NCBI RefSeq assembly: GCF_000240165.1
Contig: NC_017586.1
Coordinates: forward strand, 5,221,228-5,285,227
Origin: Streptantibioticus cattleyicolor NRRL 8057 = DSM 46488
GTDB lineage: Bacteria; Actinomycetota; Actinomycetes; Streptomycetales; Streptomycetaceae
Reading direction: 5' to 3'
DNA length: 64,000 bases
This document shows positions 1 through 8,952 of this stretch, one piece after another. The notes beneath the pieces were generated by a model. The model made no database searches. It was not told where the DNA came from and was given only the letters and a program-made list of their open reading frames with translations. The position numbers were made by a program, and so were the translations under genes. How positions within the stretch are numbered: the first letter of the stretch is position 1; the number at the start of each line of letters is the position of its first letter.

Positions 1-1794
1 ATGGTCTCGTCCACCCACTGGATCGCCTCGCAGTGCGCGATGGCGGTGCTGGAGGAGGGCGGCAACGCCTTCGACGCCGCGGTGGCCGCCGGTTTCGTCC
101 TCCAGGTCGTCGAACCCCACCTCAACGGACCGGCCGGCGAGGTGCCGGTCGTCCTCGCCCCGGCGGGCGGCCCGGTACGGGTGCTGTGCGGCCAGGGACC
201 GGCCCCGGCCGGCGCCACCGTCGAGCACTTCACCACCCTCGGCCTCGACCACGTCCCCGGCACCGGACCGCTGGCCGCCGCCGTCCCCGGCGCCTTCGAC
301 GCCTGGCTGCTCCTGCTGCGCGACCACGGCACCAGGACGCTGCCCGAGGTGCTGCGGTACGCCGTCCACTACGCCGAACACGGCCACCCGGTGACCGAGG
401 CCGAGGCGGCCACCATCGGCGCGGTACGCGAACTGTTCACCACCGAGTGGACCACCTCCGCCGCCGTCCACCTGCCCGGCGGACGGCCGCCCGCCCCCGG
501 CACGCGGCTGCGCAACCCCGCCCTCGCCGCCACCTGGCGCCGGCTGCTCGCCGAGTCCGAGGCGGCCGGCGGCAGCCGGGAACGCCGCATCGACGCCGCC
601 CGCCGCGCCTGGCGCGAGGGGTTCGTCGCCGAGGCCGTCGCCGCCTTCGCCGCCCGCCCCGCCCTGGACACCTCCGGTGAGCGCCACGCCGGCGTGCTCA
701 CCGGCGACGACCTGGCCCGCTGGTCCGCCGGGTACGAGGACCCGGTCACCTTCGACTGGCACGGCTGGACGGTGGCCAAGGCCGGCCCCTGGTCCCAAGG
801 CCCCGTGTTCCTCCAGCAACTCGCCCTGCTCCCCGGCGACTTCGACGCCCTCGAACCCGGCACCGCCGAGTACGTCCACACCCTCGCCGAAGGCGCCAAG
901 CTCGCCCTGGCCGACCGCGACGCCTGGTACGGGGACGCCGCCGAGGTGCCCCTGGCCGACCTGCTCGACCCCGGCTACAACGCCGCCCGCCGCCGGCTCG
1001 TCGGCGACCACGCCTCCCGTGAACTGCGCCCCGGCAGCCCCGGCGGACGCACCCCGGTACTCCCCGCCGCCGTCCGCCCCGGCACCGCGCGGGGGCGGCG
1101 ACCGGACGCCATGAGCGTGGCCGGCGCCGGCGAACCCACCACCGGCACCCCCTGGGCCGGACAGCCGCGGACCGGCCCGGACGGCGCCACCCGGGGCGAC
1201 ACCTGCCACCTCGACGTGGTGGACCGCTGGGGCAACATGGTGGCCGCCACCCCCAGCGGCGGCTGGCTCCAGTCCAACCCGGTCGTCCCGGAACTCGGCT
1301 TCCCGCTCGGCACCCGGCTCCAGATGACCTGGCTGGAGCCGGGGCTCCCGGCCACCCTCACCCCCGGCCGCCGCCCCCGCACCACCTTGACCCCCTCGCT
1401 CGCGCTGCGCGACGGGGAACCCGTGCTCGCCTTCGGCACCCCCGGCGGCGACCAGCAGGACCAGTGGAGCCTGCACTTCTTCCTCGCCGTCGCCCGCCGC
1501 CCCGCGGTACGCGGCGGACCCGACCTGCAAGGCGCCGTCGACGCGCCCGGCTGGCACACCGACAGCCTGGTCAGCTCCTTCCACCCGCGCACCTGGCAGC
1601 CCGGCGCCCTCACCGTGGAGTCCCGGTTCGGCGAACCGGCCGTCGCCGGACTGCGCCGCCGAGGACACCGGGTGACCGTCGGCGGCCCCTGGACCGAGGG
1701 CCGGCTCTGCGCCGTCGCCCGCGACCCCGCCACCGGGACGCTCTACGCGGCGGCCAACCCGCGCGGCATGCAGGGGTACGCGGTCGGGCGGTGA
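1..1794 (+). CDS. Gamma-glutamyltransferase-like protein, 5' end probably cut by window edge
   Basis: This is an N-terminal-nucleophile hydrolase of the gamma-glutamyltransferase family, which cleaves or transfers gamma-glutamyl groups from glutathione-like substrates. The visible protein opens with MVSSTHWIASQ and GGNAFDAAVAAGF, the start of the family fold. Homologues as I remember them carry about 13 more residues, so the true start is probably left of base 1. The small-subunit nucleophile should be Thr401 in DTCHLDVVD; the family usually has TTH, here it is TCH. GTPGGDQQDQW near residue 480 matches the conserved glycine loop. No signal peptide can be judged because the N-terminus is missing. 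It converges on the conflict-system operon with a 19-base gap. Family is confident; substrate is not. Confidence 0.85.
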   Translation: MVSSTHWIASQCAMAVLEEGGNAFDAAVAAGFVLQVVEPHLNGPAGEVPVVLAPAGGPVRVLCGQGPAPAGATVEHFTTLGLDHVPGTGPLAAAVPGAFDAWLLLLRDHGTRTLPEVLRYAVHYAEHGHPVTEAEAATIGAVRELFTTEWTTSAAVHLPGGRPPAPGTRLRNPALAATWRRLLAESEAAGGSRERRIDAARRAWREGFVAEAVAAFAARPALDTSGERHAGVLTGDDLARWSAGYEDPVTFDWHGWTVAKAGPWSQGPVFLQQLALLPGDFDALEPGTAEYVHTLAEGAKLALADRDAWYGDAAEVPLADLLDPGYNAARRRLVGDHASRELRPGSPGGRTPVLPAAVRPGTARGRRPDAMSVAGAGEPTTGTPWAGQPRTGPDGATRGDTCHLDVVDRWGNMVAATPSGGWLQSNPVVPELGFPLGTRLQMTWLEPGLPATLTPGRRPRTTLTPSLALRDGEPVLAFGTPGGDQQDQWSLHFFLAVARRPAVRGGPDLQGAVDAPGWHTDSLVSSFHPRTWQPGALTVESRFGEPAVAGLRRRGHRVTVGGPWTEGRLCAVARDPATGTLYAAANPRGMQGYAVGR

Positions 1795-1813
1795 GGGCGC
1801 GGCGCGCCCCCGG

Positions 1814-4800
1814 TCAGCGGAACCCCTCGGCCAGCAGCAGCGCCAGATCCAGGTAACGCTGCCGGGTCTCGGCCGACAGCAGCCCCGGATCCGGGACGCG
1901 CCGGGCGGCCAGCCCCAGGTCGTAGGGGAGGGTGACCACGGCGTGGCCGCGCCGGGTGTAGTGGCCGGCCAGGTCGCGCGCGGACTCCTCGCTGCCGTGG
2001 TGGCGGGAGACGACGACCACGTCTCCGGGCCCGGGGTACGGCAGCTCCGCCCTGGCCCCGGGCGTGGGCACCAGGACGTACTGCTGGATCCCGGTGGCGG
2101 AACCGGGGAACACCGCGTGGTCGCTGCCCGCGTCGACGATCAGGATCCGGCACCCCTGGCTCGCCGCGTCCAGCGCCCGGGCGTACGCCTCCGGGGTCGT
2201 CCCGGGGCGCCGGGAGACCAGCAGCACCCGCAGCCCGGACGGGTGCGTCACGGCCGACGTCTCCACGTCCCACCAGTTCGAGGAGGCCAGTTCGGACAGG
2301 GACACCGGGGTCCGCGCCGGTCCCCCGAGGGCCGCCGGGTCGTCGGTGAGCAGCAGCACCCCGCCGCCGCGCACCGCGGCCAGGAAGGACGCGAGGACGA
2401 GCGCCACCGTCCGCGTCCCGGCGAACCGGCGACCGCCCACCACGGCGATCCGGTGGCACCCCGCCACCGGGGTGCGGACCTGGTCGGCCTGGCGTTGCAG
2501 CGTCGCCTTGGCCCACGGTGCCCGGCGGCGCGGGAGCCACAGCTCGGCGGGGTCGGGCACGCCGGGCGCCGCCGGGGGCGGGGACGGCTCGGCGGGGGCG
2601 GCGCCGGACGGCTCGCCGAGCTTCCCGACGGCCGGCCGGGGCGGCTTGCGCAACTCCGTACCCGGCCGCTGCGGCGGGCTCGGCGATCCGGCGAACGCGT
2701 CGGCGATCCGGCGCGCCGTGGGCCGGGACCCGGGCACCCCGGAGGCACAGCTCAGCAGCAGGTCACGCAGGTCGATGTCGTCGTCGGCCTGCAACAGCAG
2801 TGCGGCGCGCAGCACTTCGGGGTAGTCGATGTTGCGGGCCTCCCCGGTCGCCATCGCCACCAGGACCCGGCCCAGCGCCGAGACGTCGTCGGCGGCGGTC
2901 GCCGTACGGCCCGACGGACCCGCGCCGCGCCCGTCGATCGCCACGTGCTCCCAGCCGACCAGCCAGGGCCCCGACGCGGTGAGCCGGAAGCGGCTCAGGC
3001 CGAGCGCGCCGTGCACCATGCCCTCCTGGTGACACAGGGCCACCCCTTCCGCCAGCAGCCGGGCCAGGGTGCGGAACGCCGGCCTCGGCCACAGCGCGCC
3101 CGCCTCGGCGCCGATCTCGTCCAGCCCCGTCCCCAGCGGGTCGTCGCCGCCGGCCGCCCGGAACGCGACCCACGGCCGCGCCGCCCCGGTGTCCGCGTCC
3201 ACCAGCACCGGGGCGAAGCGTCCGGCCATCCGGCGCAGCGCCTCCGCCTCCCGTTCCGCCGTGGCGCGTCCGCTGTAGACGTTGCGGTACACCTTGACCA
3301 CCGCCAGGTCGCCGTCCGCGTCCTCGGCGAGGTAGTGGCTGTACTGGAACTCGGCGCTGTCCCGCGCCCGGACGGTGAACGGGCCCACCACCGCCGGGTC
3401 CGAGGTACGCGGCCGTTCCCACCGCCGCCGGGTCCGCCGGCCGGAGGCGGCGGCCAGCAGATCCGCCAGCGAGTCCGGCCACTCGCCGGCCTCCGGCGCC
3501 TGACGCTCCACCGCCACCCCGGCCCCCAGCCGCGCCATCATCCGCTGCCCGGCCAGCGCGAACGGGCGGGCGTGCGCGGGGAGCCGGGCCAGGCCGTCGG
3601 GGTGGGCGAGCCAGGCGGGGAAGTCCGGGGCGTGGCCGGAGAGTTCGGCCAGCCGGGCGGAGACGGCGCGGCCGGTGCCGACCAGTTCGGCCGCGGGGAC
3701 GGTGTCGAGTAGGATCTCCCGGTCGCGTTCGGTGAAGTCGAAGCCGGACTCGCGGGGCGAGACGCCCGCGCCGGACGAATCCGTACGGCGCATCAGCCCG
3801 CCCAGGAACACCTCCGCCAGGTGGGCCGTCTCCACCCGTACCGCCGACTGCACCAGCCGCATCACCGGCACCGACACCGGTGCCACCGCGGCCAGATGGG
3901 CGGCGAGCCGGTACGCCTCCGGCGAGGCCGCGTTGCGGAACCGCAGCACCGGGTCGGCGGCCGGGGCCGCGGCGCCCGCCGCCGGGGACCGGGGCACCAC
4001 GGTCGGCTCCCGGCTCAGCAGCGGCAGCACCGCGCTGCCACCGGGCGAGGCCACCAGCCGTGCCCACCGGGCCACCGCGAGCGGCTCCGGCTCCAGCACC
4101 GGCACCGGCATCCCCTCGAACCGGACGAGTTCGGCCGGGAGCACCGGATCGGTCACCGTCCAGGCGGCGTTGGCCGCACCGCGCTGACGCACCGTCACCC
4201 GCCAGTCGGCCGCCCGGATCCCGGAGGCCGGCCACATCCGGGCGGGCAGCGCGTGCACCACCGCGACCGGGCCGAGCCGCGCCCAGCCGTCGAGCACCGG
4301 CCACATCCGCCCGTCCCGCCACGCCGGGCCCACCCCGTCGCTGACCACCAGCACCAGCGTCTGCCCGGTCGGATCGGCGGGCACGGCCGGGGAGAGCACG
4401 GGCGAGCCGGGCGCGAACGGCCGCCCGCGCAGCACCGGCCCGCCCGCGCACCGGCTGTCCAGGCCGAACACCCGGACCGTACGGAACGCTCCCAACCGCT
4501 CCAGCAGCGCCCGCAGTTCGACGGCGAGCCGGTGCCACAGCAGCATCGACAGCCCGTCGTCCACCACCAGCACCAGGTCGAGCCAGCGTTCCCGGGCCGG
4601 CCGCAGCACCACGTCCGGCAGCCCGGTCTCGGCGAGCGCCGCCGCCGTCGCCGCCTCGTCCAGCTCCCACCCCCGGGTCCGTGGCCGACGCTGCTTGAGC
4701 GGGCGCAGCGACCGGCCGAGCCCCAACTCCGTGCCGCGCAGCGCCTTTTCCTCCGGAACCCGCACCGGCAGCGCCTTCGGCCGGGCCGGACGCGGCGCGG

Positions 4801-5110
4801 CGGGCGGGACGGCGTCCGGGGCCGGCCGCGGGGCACGCACCGCGGGCCCGGAGTGCAGCGCCCCCACCGCCGCGGCCCCCGGCGTCGGTTCCGTCCCCGC
4901 CTCCGCCTCCTCGGGCACCGGCCCGCCGGACGGCGCGGCCCCGGGCACACCGGACCCCGCCACCTGACCGGCCACCGGCCCCACCGCCCGGGCCAGCGGC
5001 GCCGAGGCGTCCGCCGGGAGCCGGCCCGCCAGCCACAACGCGTCCAGCAACTCCACCGAGGACAGCTCCACCCCGCACCGGCCGAGCAGCCGCCGCAGCC
5101 GTTCCGGCAC
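1814..5110 (-). CDS. SAV_2336-type protein: vWA-like, pseudokinase and ParA-like domains
   Basis: A 1,098-residue multidomain protein of the SAV_2336 N-terminal-domain type. Residues about 165-330 resemble a von Willebrand A fold, with VVDDGLSM in place of a MIDAS DxSxS and a second strand ending VVSDG. Residues about 580-850 resemble a protein kinase: the VAIK-like lysine is present (AVVKVY, about residue 605), but the catalytic loop reads VHGALGLSRF, with no HRD aspartate, and no DFG is visible, so it looks catalytically dead. Residues about 885-1098 resemble a ParA/MinD-type domain with a degraded Walker A (GGRRFAGTRT, no GK). Start is GTG, 3 bases after the MoxR stop. It is the last gene of the operon and probably the signalling or effector-docking part of the conflict system. 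Confidence 0.8.
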   Translation of the reverse strand: MPERLRRLLGRCGVELSSVELLDALWLAGRLPADASAPLARAVGPVAGQVAGSGVPGAAPSGGPVPEEAEAGTEPTPGAAAVGALHSGPAVRAPRPAPDAVPPAAPRPARPKALPVRVPEEKALRGTELGLGRSLRPLKQRRPRTRGWELDEAATAAALAETGLPDVVLRPARERWLDLVLVVDDGLSMLLWHRLAVELRALLERLGAFRTVRVFGLDSRCAGGPVLRGRPFAPGSPVLSPAVPADPTGQTLVLVVSDGVGPAWRDGRMWPVLDGWARLGPVAVVHALPARMWPASGIRAADWRVTVRQRGAANAAWTVTDPVLPAELVRFEGMPVPVLEPEPLAVARWARLVASPGGSAVLPLLSREPTVVPRSPAAGAAAPAADPVLRFRNAASPEAYRLAAHLAAVAPVSVPVMRLVQSAVRVETAHLAEVFLGGLMRRTDSSGAGVSPRESGFDFTERDREILLDTVPAAELVGTGRAVSARLAELSGHAPDFPAWLAHPDGLARLPAHARPFALAGQRMMARLGAGVAVERQAPEAGEWPDSLADLLAAASGRRTRRRWERPRTSDPAVVGPFTVRARDSAEFQYSHYLAEDADGDLAVVKVYRNVYSGRATAEREAEALRRMAGRFAPVLVDADTGAARPWVAFRAAGGDDPLGTGLDEIGAEAGALWPRPAFRTLARLLAEGVALCHQEGMVHGALGLSRFRLTASGPWLVGWEHVAIDGRGAGPSGRTATAADDVSALGRVLVAMATGEARNIDYPEVLRAALLLQADDDIDLRDLLLSCASGVPGSRPTARRIADAFAGSPSPPQRPGTELRKPPRPAVGKLGEPSGAAPAEPSPPPAAPGVPDPAELWLPRRRAPWAKATLQRQADQVRTPVAGCHRIAVVGGRRFAGTRTVALVLASFLAAVRGGGVLLLTDDPAALGGPARTPVSLSELASSNWWDVETSAVTHPSGLRVLLVSRRPGTTPEAYARALDAASQGCRILIVDAGSDHAVFPGSATGIQQYVLVPTPGARAELPYPGPGDVVVVSRHHGSEESARDLAGHYTRRGHAVVTLPYDLGLAARRVPDPGLLSAETRQRYLDLALLLAEGFR

Positions 5111-5113
5111 CGG

Positions 5114-6064
5114 CTACACCGTCCCGCCGAGCTTGTGCAGCACGGCGTCGAGCAGCCCGCCCGCGTCCAGCCCGACCCCGCCGGCCCGCAGGAAGACCGC
5201 GTTGAGCAACTGGTCGGTGGCCAGCTCCCGGGAGGCCCGGCGGCTGAGGAACTCCTCCAGCAGGTCGTCCACGCCCGCCAGCGCCTCCTCACCCAGGTGG
5301 GCGGCGACGATCTCGCGCAGCCGCCGCTCGTCCGGGTCGGGCAGGTCGAGCCGTACGCAGCGGCGCAGGAAGGCCGGGGGGAAGTCCCGTTCCCCGTTGC
5401 TGGTGATCACCACCACCGGGAACGCCGAGCAGCGCACCCGGCCGCGCACCACCGGCACCGGCTCCGCGTCCGGGTCGTCCGCCAGCACCTCGACGCGCTC
5501 CTGCTCGCGCGGGAGCCGGGCCAGCTCGGGGATCTCGAACTCGCCCTCCTCGAAGACCGCCAGCAGGTCGTTGGGGAGGTCGACGTCGCCCTTGTCCAAC
5601 TCGTCCACCAGCAGCACCCGGGGGCGCTCGGCCGGCACCAGCGCGGTGCCCAGCGGACCCAGCCGGACGAACGAGCCGATGCCCGGGTCGCCGTCCGGCT
5701 CACCACGGTCGCGGCGCAGCGAGGTCTCCCGCAGCCGGCCGATGGCGTCGTACCGGTAGAGCGCGTCCTGGAGCGTGGAGCGGCTGTTCACCGGCCAGGT
5801 GAGCACCCGGCCCAGGTCCAGTTCGTGGGCGACGGCGTGGGCCAGCGACGACTTGCCGGTGCCGGGGTGGCCGGTGACCAGCAGCGGACGGCGCAGATGG
5901 AGCGCGGCGTTGACCACGTCCGCCTCGCCGGGCCCGATCAGGTACGGCCGGGCCGGCGGCGTCGCCCGGGCCGGGCCGAACCGGCGCCACGGCGGCGGCT
6001 CGGGGAACTCCACCCGGCGCACCCGGCCGTCCCCGGTGAACAGCCGCCAGTCGTCCCGCGCCAT
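5114..6064 (-). CDS. MoxR-family AAA+ ATPase
   Basis: A 316-residue AAA+ ATPase of the MoxR type, chaperone-like enzymes that usually work with a vWA-domain partner. Walker A is GHPGTGKSSL near residue 70. Walker B is LLVDELDKGDVDLPNDLL, followed by EEGEFEIPEL, the usual MoxR segment after Walker B. Sensor 1 is VVITSNGERDFPPAFLRRC, which includes the arginine-finger region. The ATG at 6064 overlaps the stop of the upstream trypsin-VMAP gene as TGATG, so translation is probably coupled. The downstream gene starts 3 bases after this stop and contains the vWA-like domain, the expected partner. All catalytic motifs look intact. Confidence 0.9.
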   Translation of the reverse strand: MARDDWRLFTGDGRVRRVEFPEPPPWRRFGPARATPPARPYLIGPGEADVVNAALHLRRPLLVTGHPGTGKSSLAHAVAHELDLGRVLTWPVNSRSTLQDALYRYDAIGRLRETSLRRDRGEPDGDPGIGSFVRLGPLGTALVPAERPRVLLVDELDKGDVDLPNDLLAVFEEGEFEIPELARLPREQERVEVLADDPDAEPVPVVRGRVRCSAFPVVVITSNGERDFPPAFLRRCVRLDLPDPDERRLREIVAAHLGEEALAGVDDLLEEFLSRRASRELATDQLLNAVFLRAGGVGLDAGGLLDAVLHKLGGTV

Positions 6065-8349
6065 CAGCTCTCCTCCGTCATCGCCACCGGATCCGCCAGC
6101 CGCAGCTCGTCCGGCAGCGGCCGGTCCGGGTTCTCCCACACCAGCGCGGGCCGGGCCGGGCGGCCCGGGTCCGCGTACACGTCCACCCGGAAGTCGCGCA
6201 CCCGTTCCGGCAGCGACTCCAGCGGTCCGGCCGGATCCACCTGGTCCAGCCGGGGCGCGTGCTGGAAGCCGTCGGCCGTGCGGTCCCACAGCACCACCGG
6301 AACGCCGAGGAAGAGGCAGACCTGGAGCATCAGCGCCCGCCCGGCGGCCGGCCCGTGGACCACGACCCGGCCGGTGGCCCGCCGTCCCGTCCGGTACAGC
6401 AGGTCCTTCAACGCCCTTGCGTCGCCCACCCGTTCGTCCACCACCAAGGGCTCCTCGGTACGGTTGCCGGCCCAGCGGCGGCGCAGGTCGGCCGGTCCGG
6501 TGGGGGAGCGGTGGCGCAGCTCCGGGCAGCGCAGCACCACCTGGAACTCGGCGCCGAGCGCACCCGGCGAGAAGAGCCCGGCCAGCGGATCGGAGGCGTC
6601 CGGCTCGCCCCACTCGTCCACCGGCAGCTCCAGCGCGTCGCGGTCCACCACCACCTCGACCAGCGGCGCGGAGGTGTCGTCGACGGCCGCCGCCTGGCGG
6701 ATCAGCTCGGCGATCCGGGCCGGGCGCAGCGGCCGGTCGTCCCCGGTGGAGGCGCGCGACAAGGTGCCGTCCGGCCGCTCCCGCCACACCGTGCAGCGGA
6801 ACTCCTCCGCCGCGTCGCCGGGCCGCCGGGCGAGGCGCACCACCGTGCGGTGGCCGCCCGCCGTCCGCCGGCCGGCCCAGGCCACCGCGTCCGCCCGCCG
6901 TTCGGCGAGCGCCGCCCGGTGGATCCCCAGCCGCCGCGCCACCTGCCGGGACCAGCCGCGCAACGCCTCCCGCTCGGTGCCGGGCAGCGCCGCCGCCACG
7001 TACTCGGCCACCTTGAGCAGCGCCGGGACGCGGGGGCTGCCGTCGGGCACCCGGGCGCCGTCCCCGAGCTGTTCGAGCGCGGCCACCGCGGCGGCCACCC
7101 GCCGCGGGCCCAGCCGGGCCGGACGCACCGGCTCCGGCAGCTCCGGATACTCCAGCGCGCCCCGGGCGGCGGCCGGCAGCAACGCCGGATCGCGCTCGGC
7201 GACCGGGTCCAACAGGGCCAGCAGGCGCCGGTGTTCGCCATAGGACAGCAGCCGGCTGCCGAGCGCCAGCGCGCCCAGGGTGTGCAGCGCGCGCACCGCG
7301 TCCCGGGCCCGTCCGCCCTCCGCCGCGGGCGCCAGCACCTCGGTGAGCGTCGGCAGCGCCCGCGGGTCCTCGGTGAGGACGGCGGCCAGCTCCTCGAAGC
7401 TCGGGGCGGTGCCGTCGTCCGGGGCCGACCGTCCGCACTGCCGGGCCAGCCGCCGTCCGGCGTCCGCGCGGGCCGCCGGATCCGGCAGCAACACCGCGAG
7501 CGGCCCCACCAGTTCGTGGCGTACCGCGCCGCGCTCCTCGGCCGGCCAGGCGTCCGGCGCGTCCGGCGGCAGCAGCGCCCCCGCCCCGCCCTCCGCCAGC
7601 TCCCGGCGCACCGCCTGCCACGGGATGGCCCAGCCGCGGCGGACCACGTGGTCGGCGGAGAACGGGGCGTCGGGAGGCGACAGCCGGGCCACCACCAGAC
7701 CCACCACCGCGCGCTCGGCCGCCGACCACAGCGGGCCGCCGCTGTACCCCGGGCCGATCGCGGCGCCGGAGAGCGTGCCGTCGATGTACCCCACCCGCCC
7801 GTCGACGTCCTTGACGGTGACCTCCACGAGCGTGGCCGGGTGGCCGCCGCCGTGCCAGGCGCGGACCTCCTGCCCGGCGGCCATCACCTGCCACGCGGGC
7901 GGCGGCACCGGCAGCGGCTCGTCGAGTTCGAGCACCGCCAGGTCGCCGTGCCACTCCAGGGCCTCACCGGGCGGGCGGCGCGGCGGGATCCAGTGGGTGA
8001 GCCGGGCCGGACGGTCTCCTCCGGGGCCGGGCGGCACGCCGTCGGGTACGGCGCGGGACGCGGCGGGGCGCGGCGCGGTGGCGACCGCGGCCGTGCACGC
8101 GGCGGCCCTCACCGCCGCCGAGCCGGGGAAGGCCACCCGCAGCCGCACGCCGCCCGGGTGCCCGGTCTCCAACAGCCCTTTGCCGAGCGCGTCGTTGACC
8201 ACGTGGGCACAGGTGAGCAGATGGCGGTCGGTCAGCAGGACGCCGCCGCCCGCCGCCACCCCGTCCCGGGCGCGCAGCACCGAGGCGAACGCGGCCCGGA
8301 CCGGTTCCGCCGCCCCCGTACCCTCCCCGGCGTAGCCGAACCAGCGCAT
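6064..8349 (-). CDS. Trypsin-like serine peptidase fused to a VMAP-C domain
   Basis: A 761-residue protein. Residues 1-235 form a trypsin-like peptidase with a complete triad: His in LLTCAHVV, Asp in DLAVLEL, Ser in GPGYSGGPLW. No signal peptide is visible, so the peptidase is probably cytoplasmic. The middle (about 250-460) is alpha-helical and alanine/leucine-rich, without a clear match. Residues about 470-760 match the VMAP-C (vWA-MoxR-associated protein C-terminal) pattern, including RRLGIHRAAL, the VEVVVDRDALELPVDEW strand segment and FQVVLRCPELR. In ternary conflict systems the VMAP protein bridges the MoxR-vWA module to effectors; here the effector would be the fused peptidase. ATG start lies 1 base after the Trypco1 stop; the end overlaps the MoxR start. 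Confidence 0.85.
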   Translation of the reverse strand: MRWFGYAGEGTGAAEPVRAAFASVLRARDGVAAGGGVLLTDRHLLTCAHVVNDALGKGLLETGHPGGVRLRVAFPGSAAVRAAACTAAVATAPRPAASRAVPDGVPPGPGGDRPARLTHWIPPRRPPGEALEWHGDLAVLELDEPLPVPPPAWQVMAAGQEVRAWHGGGHPATLVEVTVKDVDGRVGYIDGTLSGAAIGPGYSGGPLWSAAERAVVGLVVARLSPPDAPFSADHVVRRGWAIPWQAVRRELAEGGAGALLPPDAPDAWPAEERGAVRHELVGPLAVLLPDPAARADAGRRLARQCGRSAPDDGTAPSFEELAAVLTEDPRALPTLTEVLAPAAEGGRARDAVRALHTLGALALGSRLLSYGEHRRLLALLDPVAERDPALLPAAARGALEYPELPEPVRPARLGPRRVAAAVAALEQLGDGARVPDGSPRVPALLKVAEYVAAALPGTEREALRGWSRQVARRLGIHRAALAERRADAVAWAGRRTAGGHRTVVRLARRPGDAAEEFRCTVWRERPDGTLSRASTGDDRPLRPARIAELIRQAAAVDDTSAPLVEVVVDRDALELPVDEWGEPDASDPLAGLFSPGALGAEFQVVLRCPELRHRSPTGPADLRRRWAGNRTEEPLVVDERVGDARALKDLLYRTGRRATGRVVVHGPAAGRALMLQVCLFLGVPVVLWDRTADGFQHAPRLDQVDPAGPLESLPERVRDFRVDVYADPGRPARPALVWENPDRPLPDELRLADPVAMTEES

Positions 8350-8350
8350 C

Positions 8351-8719
8351 TCACTCCGACTGCGGCTCGATCTGCCAGGTCGCCGAGACGGTCATGCTGG
8401 CCTGCCCGGCCGCGCCGACGATGCCGAGCTTGAGGTCCTGTCCGATCTGCACGCCGAACTGCACGGTGATCTCGCTCGGCGGGTCCGCGGTGGCCGTCAC
8501 CGAGTCGTGGACCTGCTGGAGCAGCGGTCCCAGCGGGGTCAGCGCCCGCCGCAGCGCGTCGGAGGCGAACGCCGCCACTCCCGCCGACCCGTGCCCCACC
8601 GGCGCCGAACCCGCGATCCCGGCGGGCAGATCGGGGGTCACCGGCGGCTCGCCGACCGGGGCGAGTTCGAGCCGTACTGCGGTGTCCGGGGCGAGGTGGA
8701 TCTCGGCGTACTGCGGCAC
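8351..8719 (-). CDS. Trypsin-co-occurring domain (Trypco1, CU044_2847-type) protein
   Basis: A 122-residue protein matching the Trypco1/CU044_2847 family, known mainly for occurring beside trypsin-like conflict proteins. It starts PQYAEIHLAP, has a middle amphipathic stretch, and ends in alternating beta strands ITVQFGVQIGQDLKLGIVG and ASMTVSATWQI, typical of the family. The GTG at 8719 is chosen because the family begins at this strand; the frame stays open upstream but reads as arginine-rich junk. No strong ribosome site is visible (only a G run directly before the GTG), so the start is uncertain by a few codons. It is first in the operon and probably binds or regulates the peptidase encoded next. 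Confidence 0.8.
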   Translation of the reverse strand: MPQYAEIHLAPDTAVRLELAPVGEPPVTPDLPAGIAGSAPVGHGSAGVAAFASDALRRALTPLGPLLQQVHDSVTATADPPSEITVQFGVQIGQDLKLGIVGAAGQASMTVSATWQIEPQSE

Positions 8720-8952
8720 GCCCCCATTGTGCCGGGCACGCCCGGCGCGGACCGGGTGTTTTCCGCCATCCACGACGGGTTTTCGGCCGCGCCCGGGCCG
8801 GCCGGGCAACCTCCGTCCGCAATGCGGTGGTTCGTCGCCCCGCACCCCTCGGGCGACGGTCGCACGGCGTGACCGCACGGTGACCGCCATGGGCAGCGGG
8901 GCCCCGGGCGGATAGGGTCCGATCGGCGCGACACGTCCATGGGGAGTGCAAG

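Noticed and set aside
3821-7243. Plus-strand reading frame of 1,140 codons opposite the conflict operon
   Set aside because: Arg/Pro/His-rich antisense shadow of the kinase-like, MoxR and VMAP genes, whose motifs are clear on the other strand.
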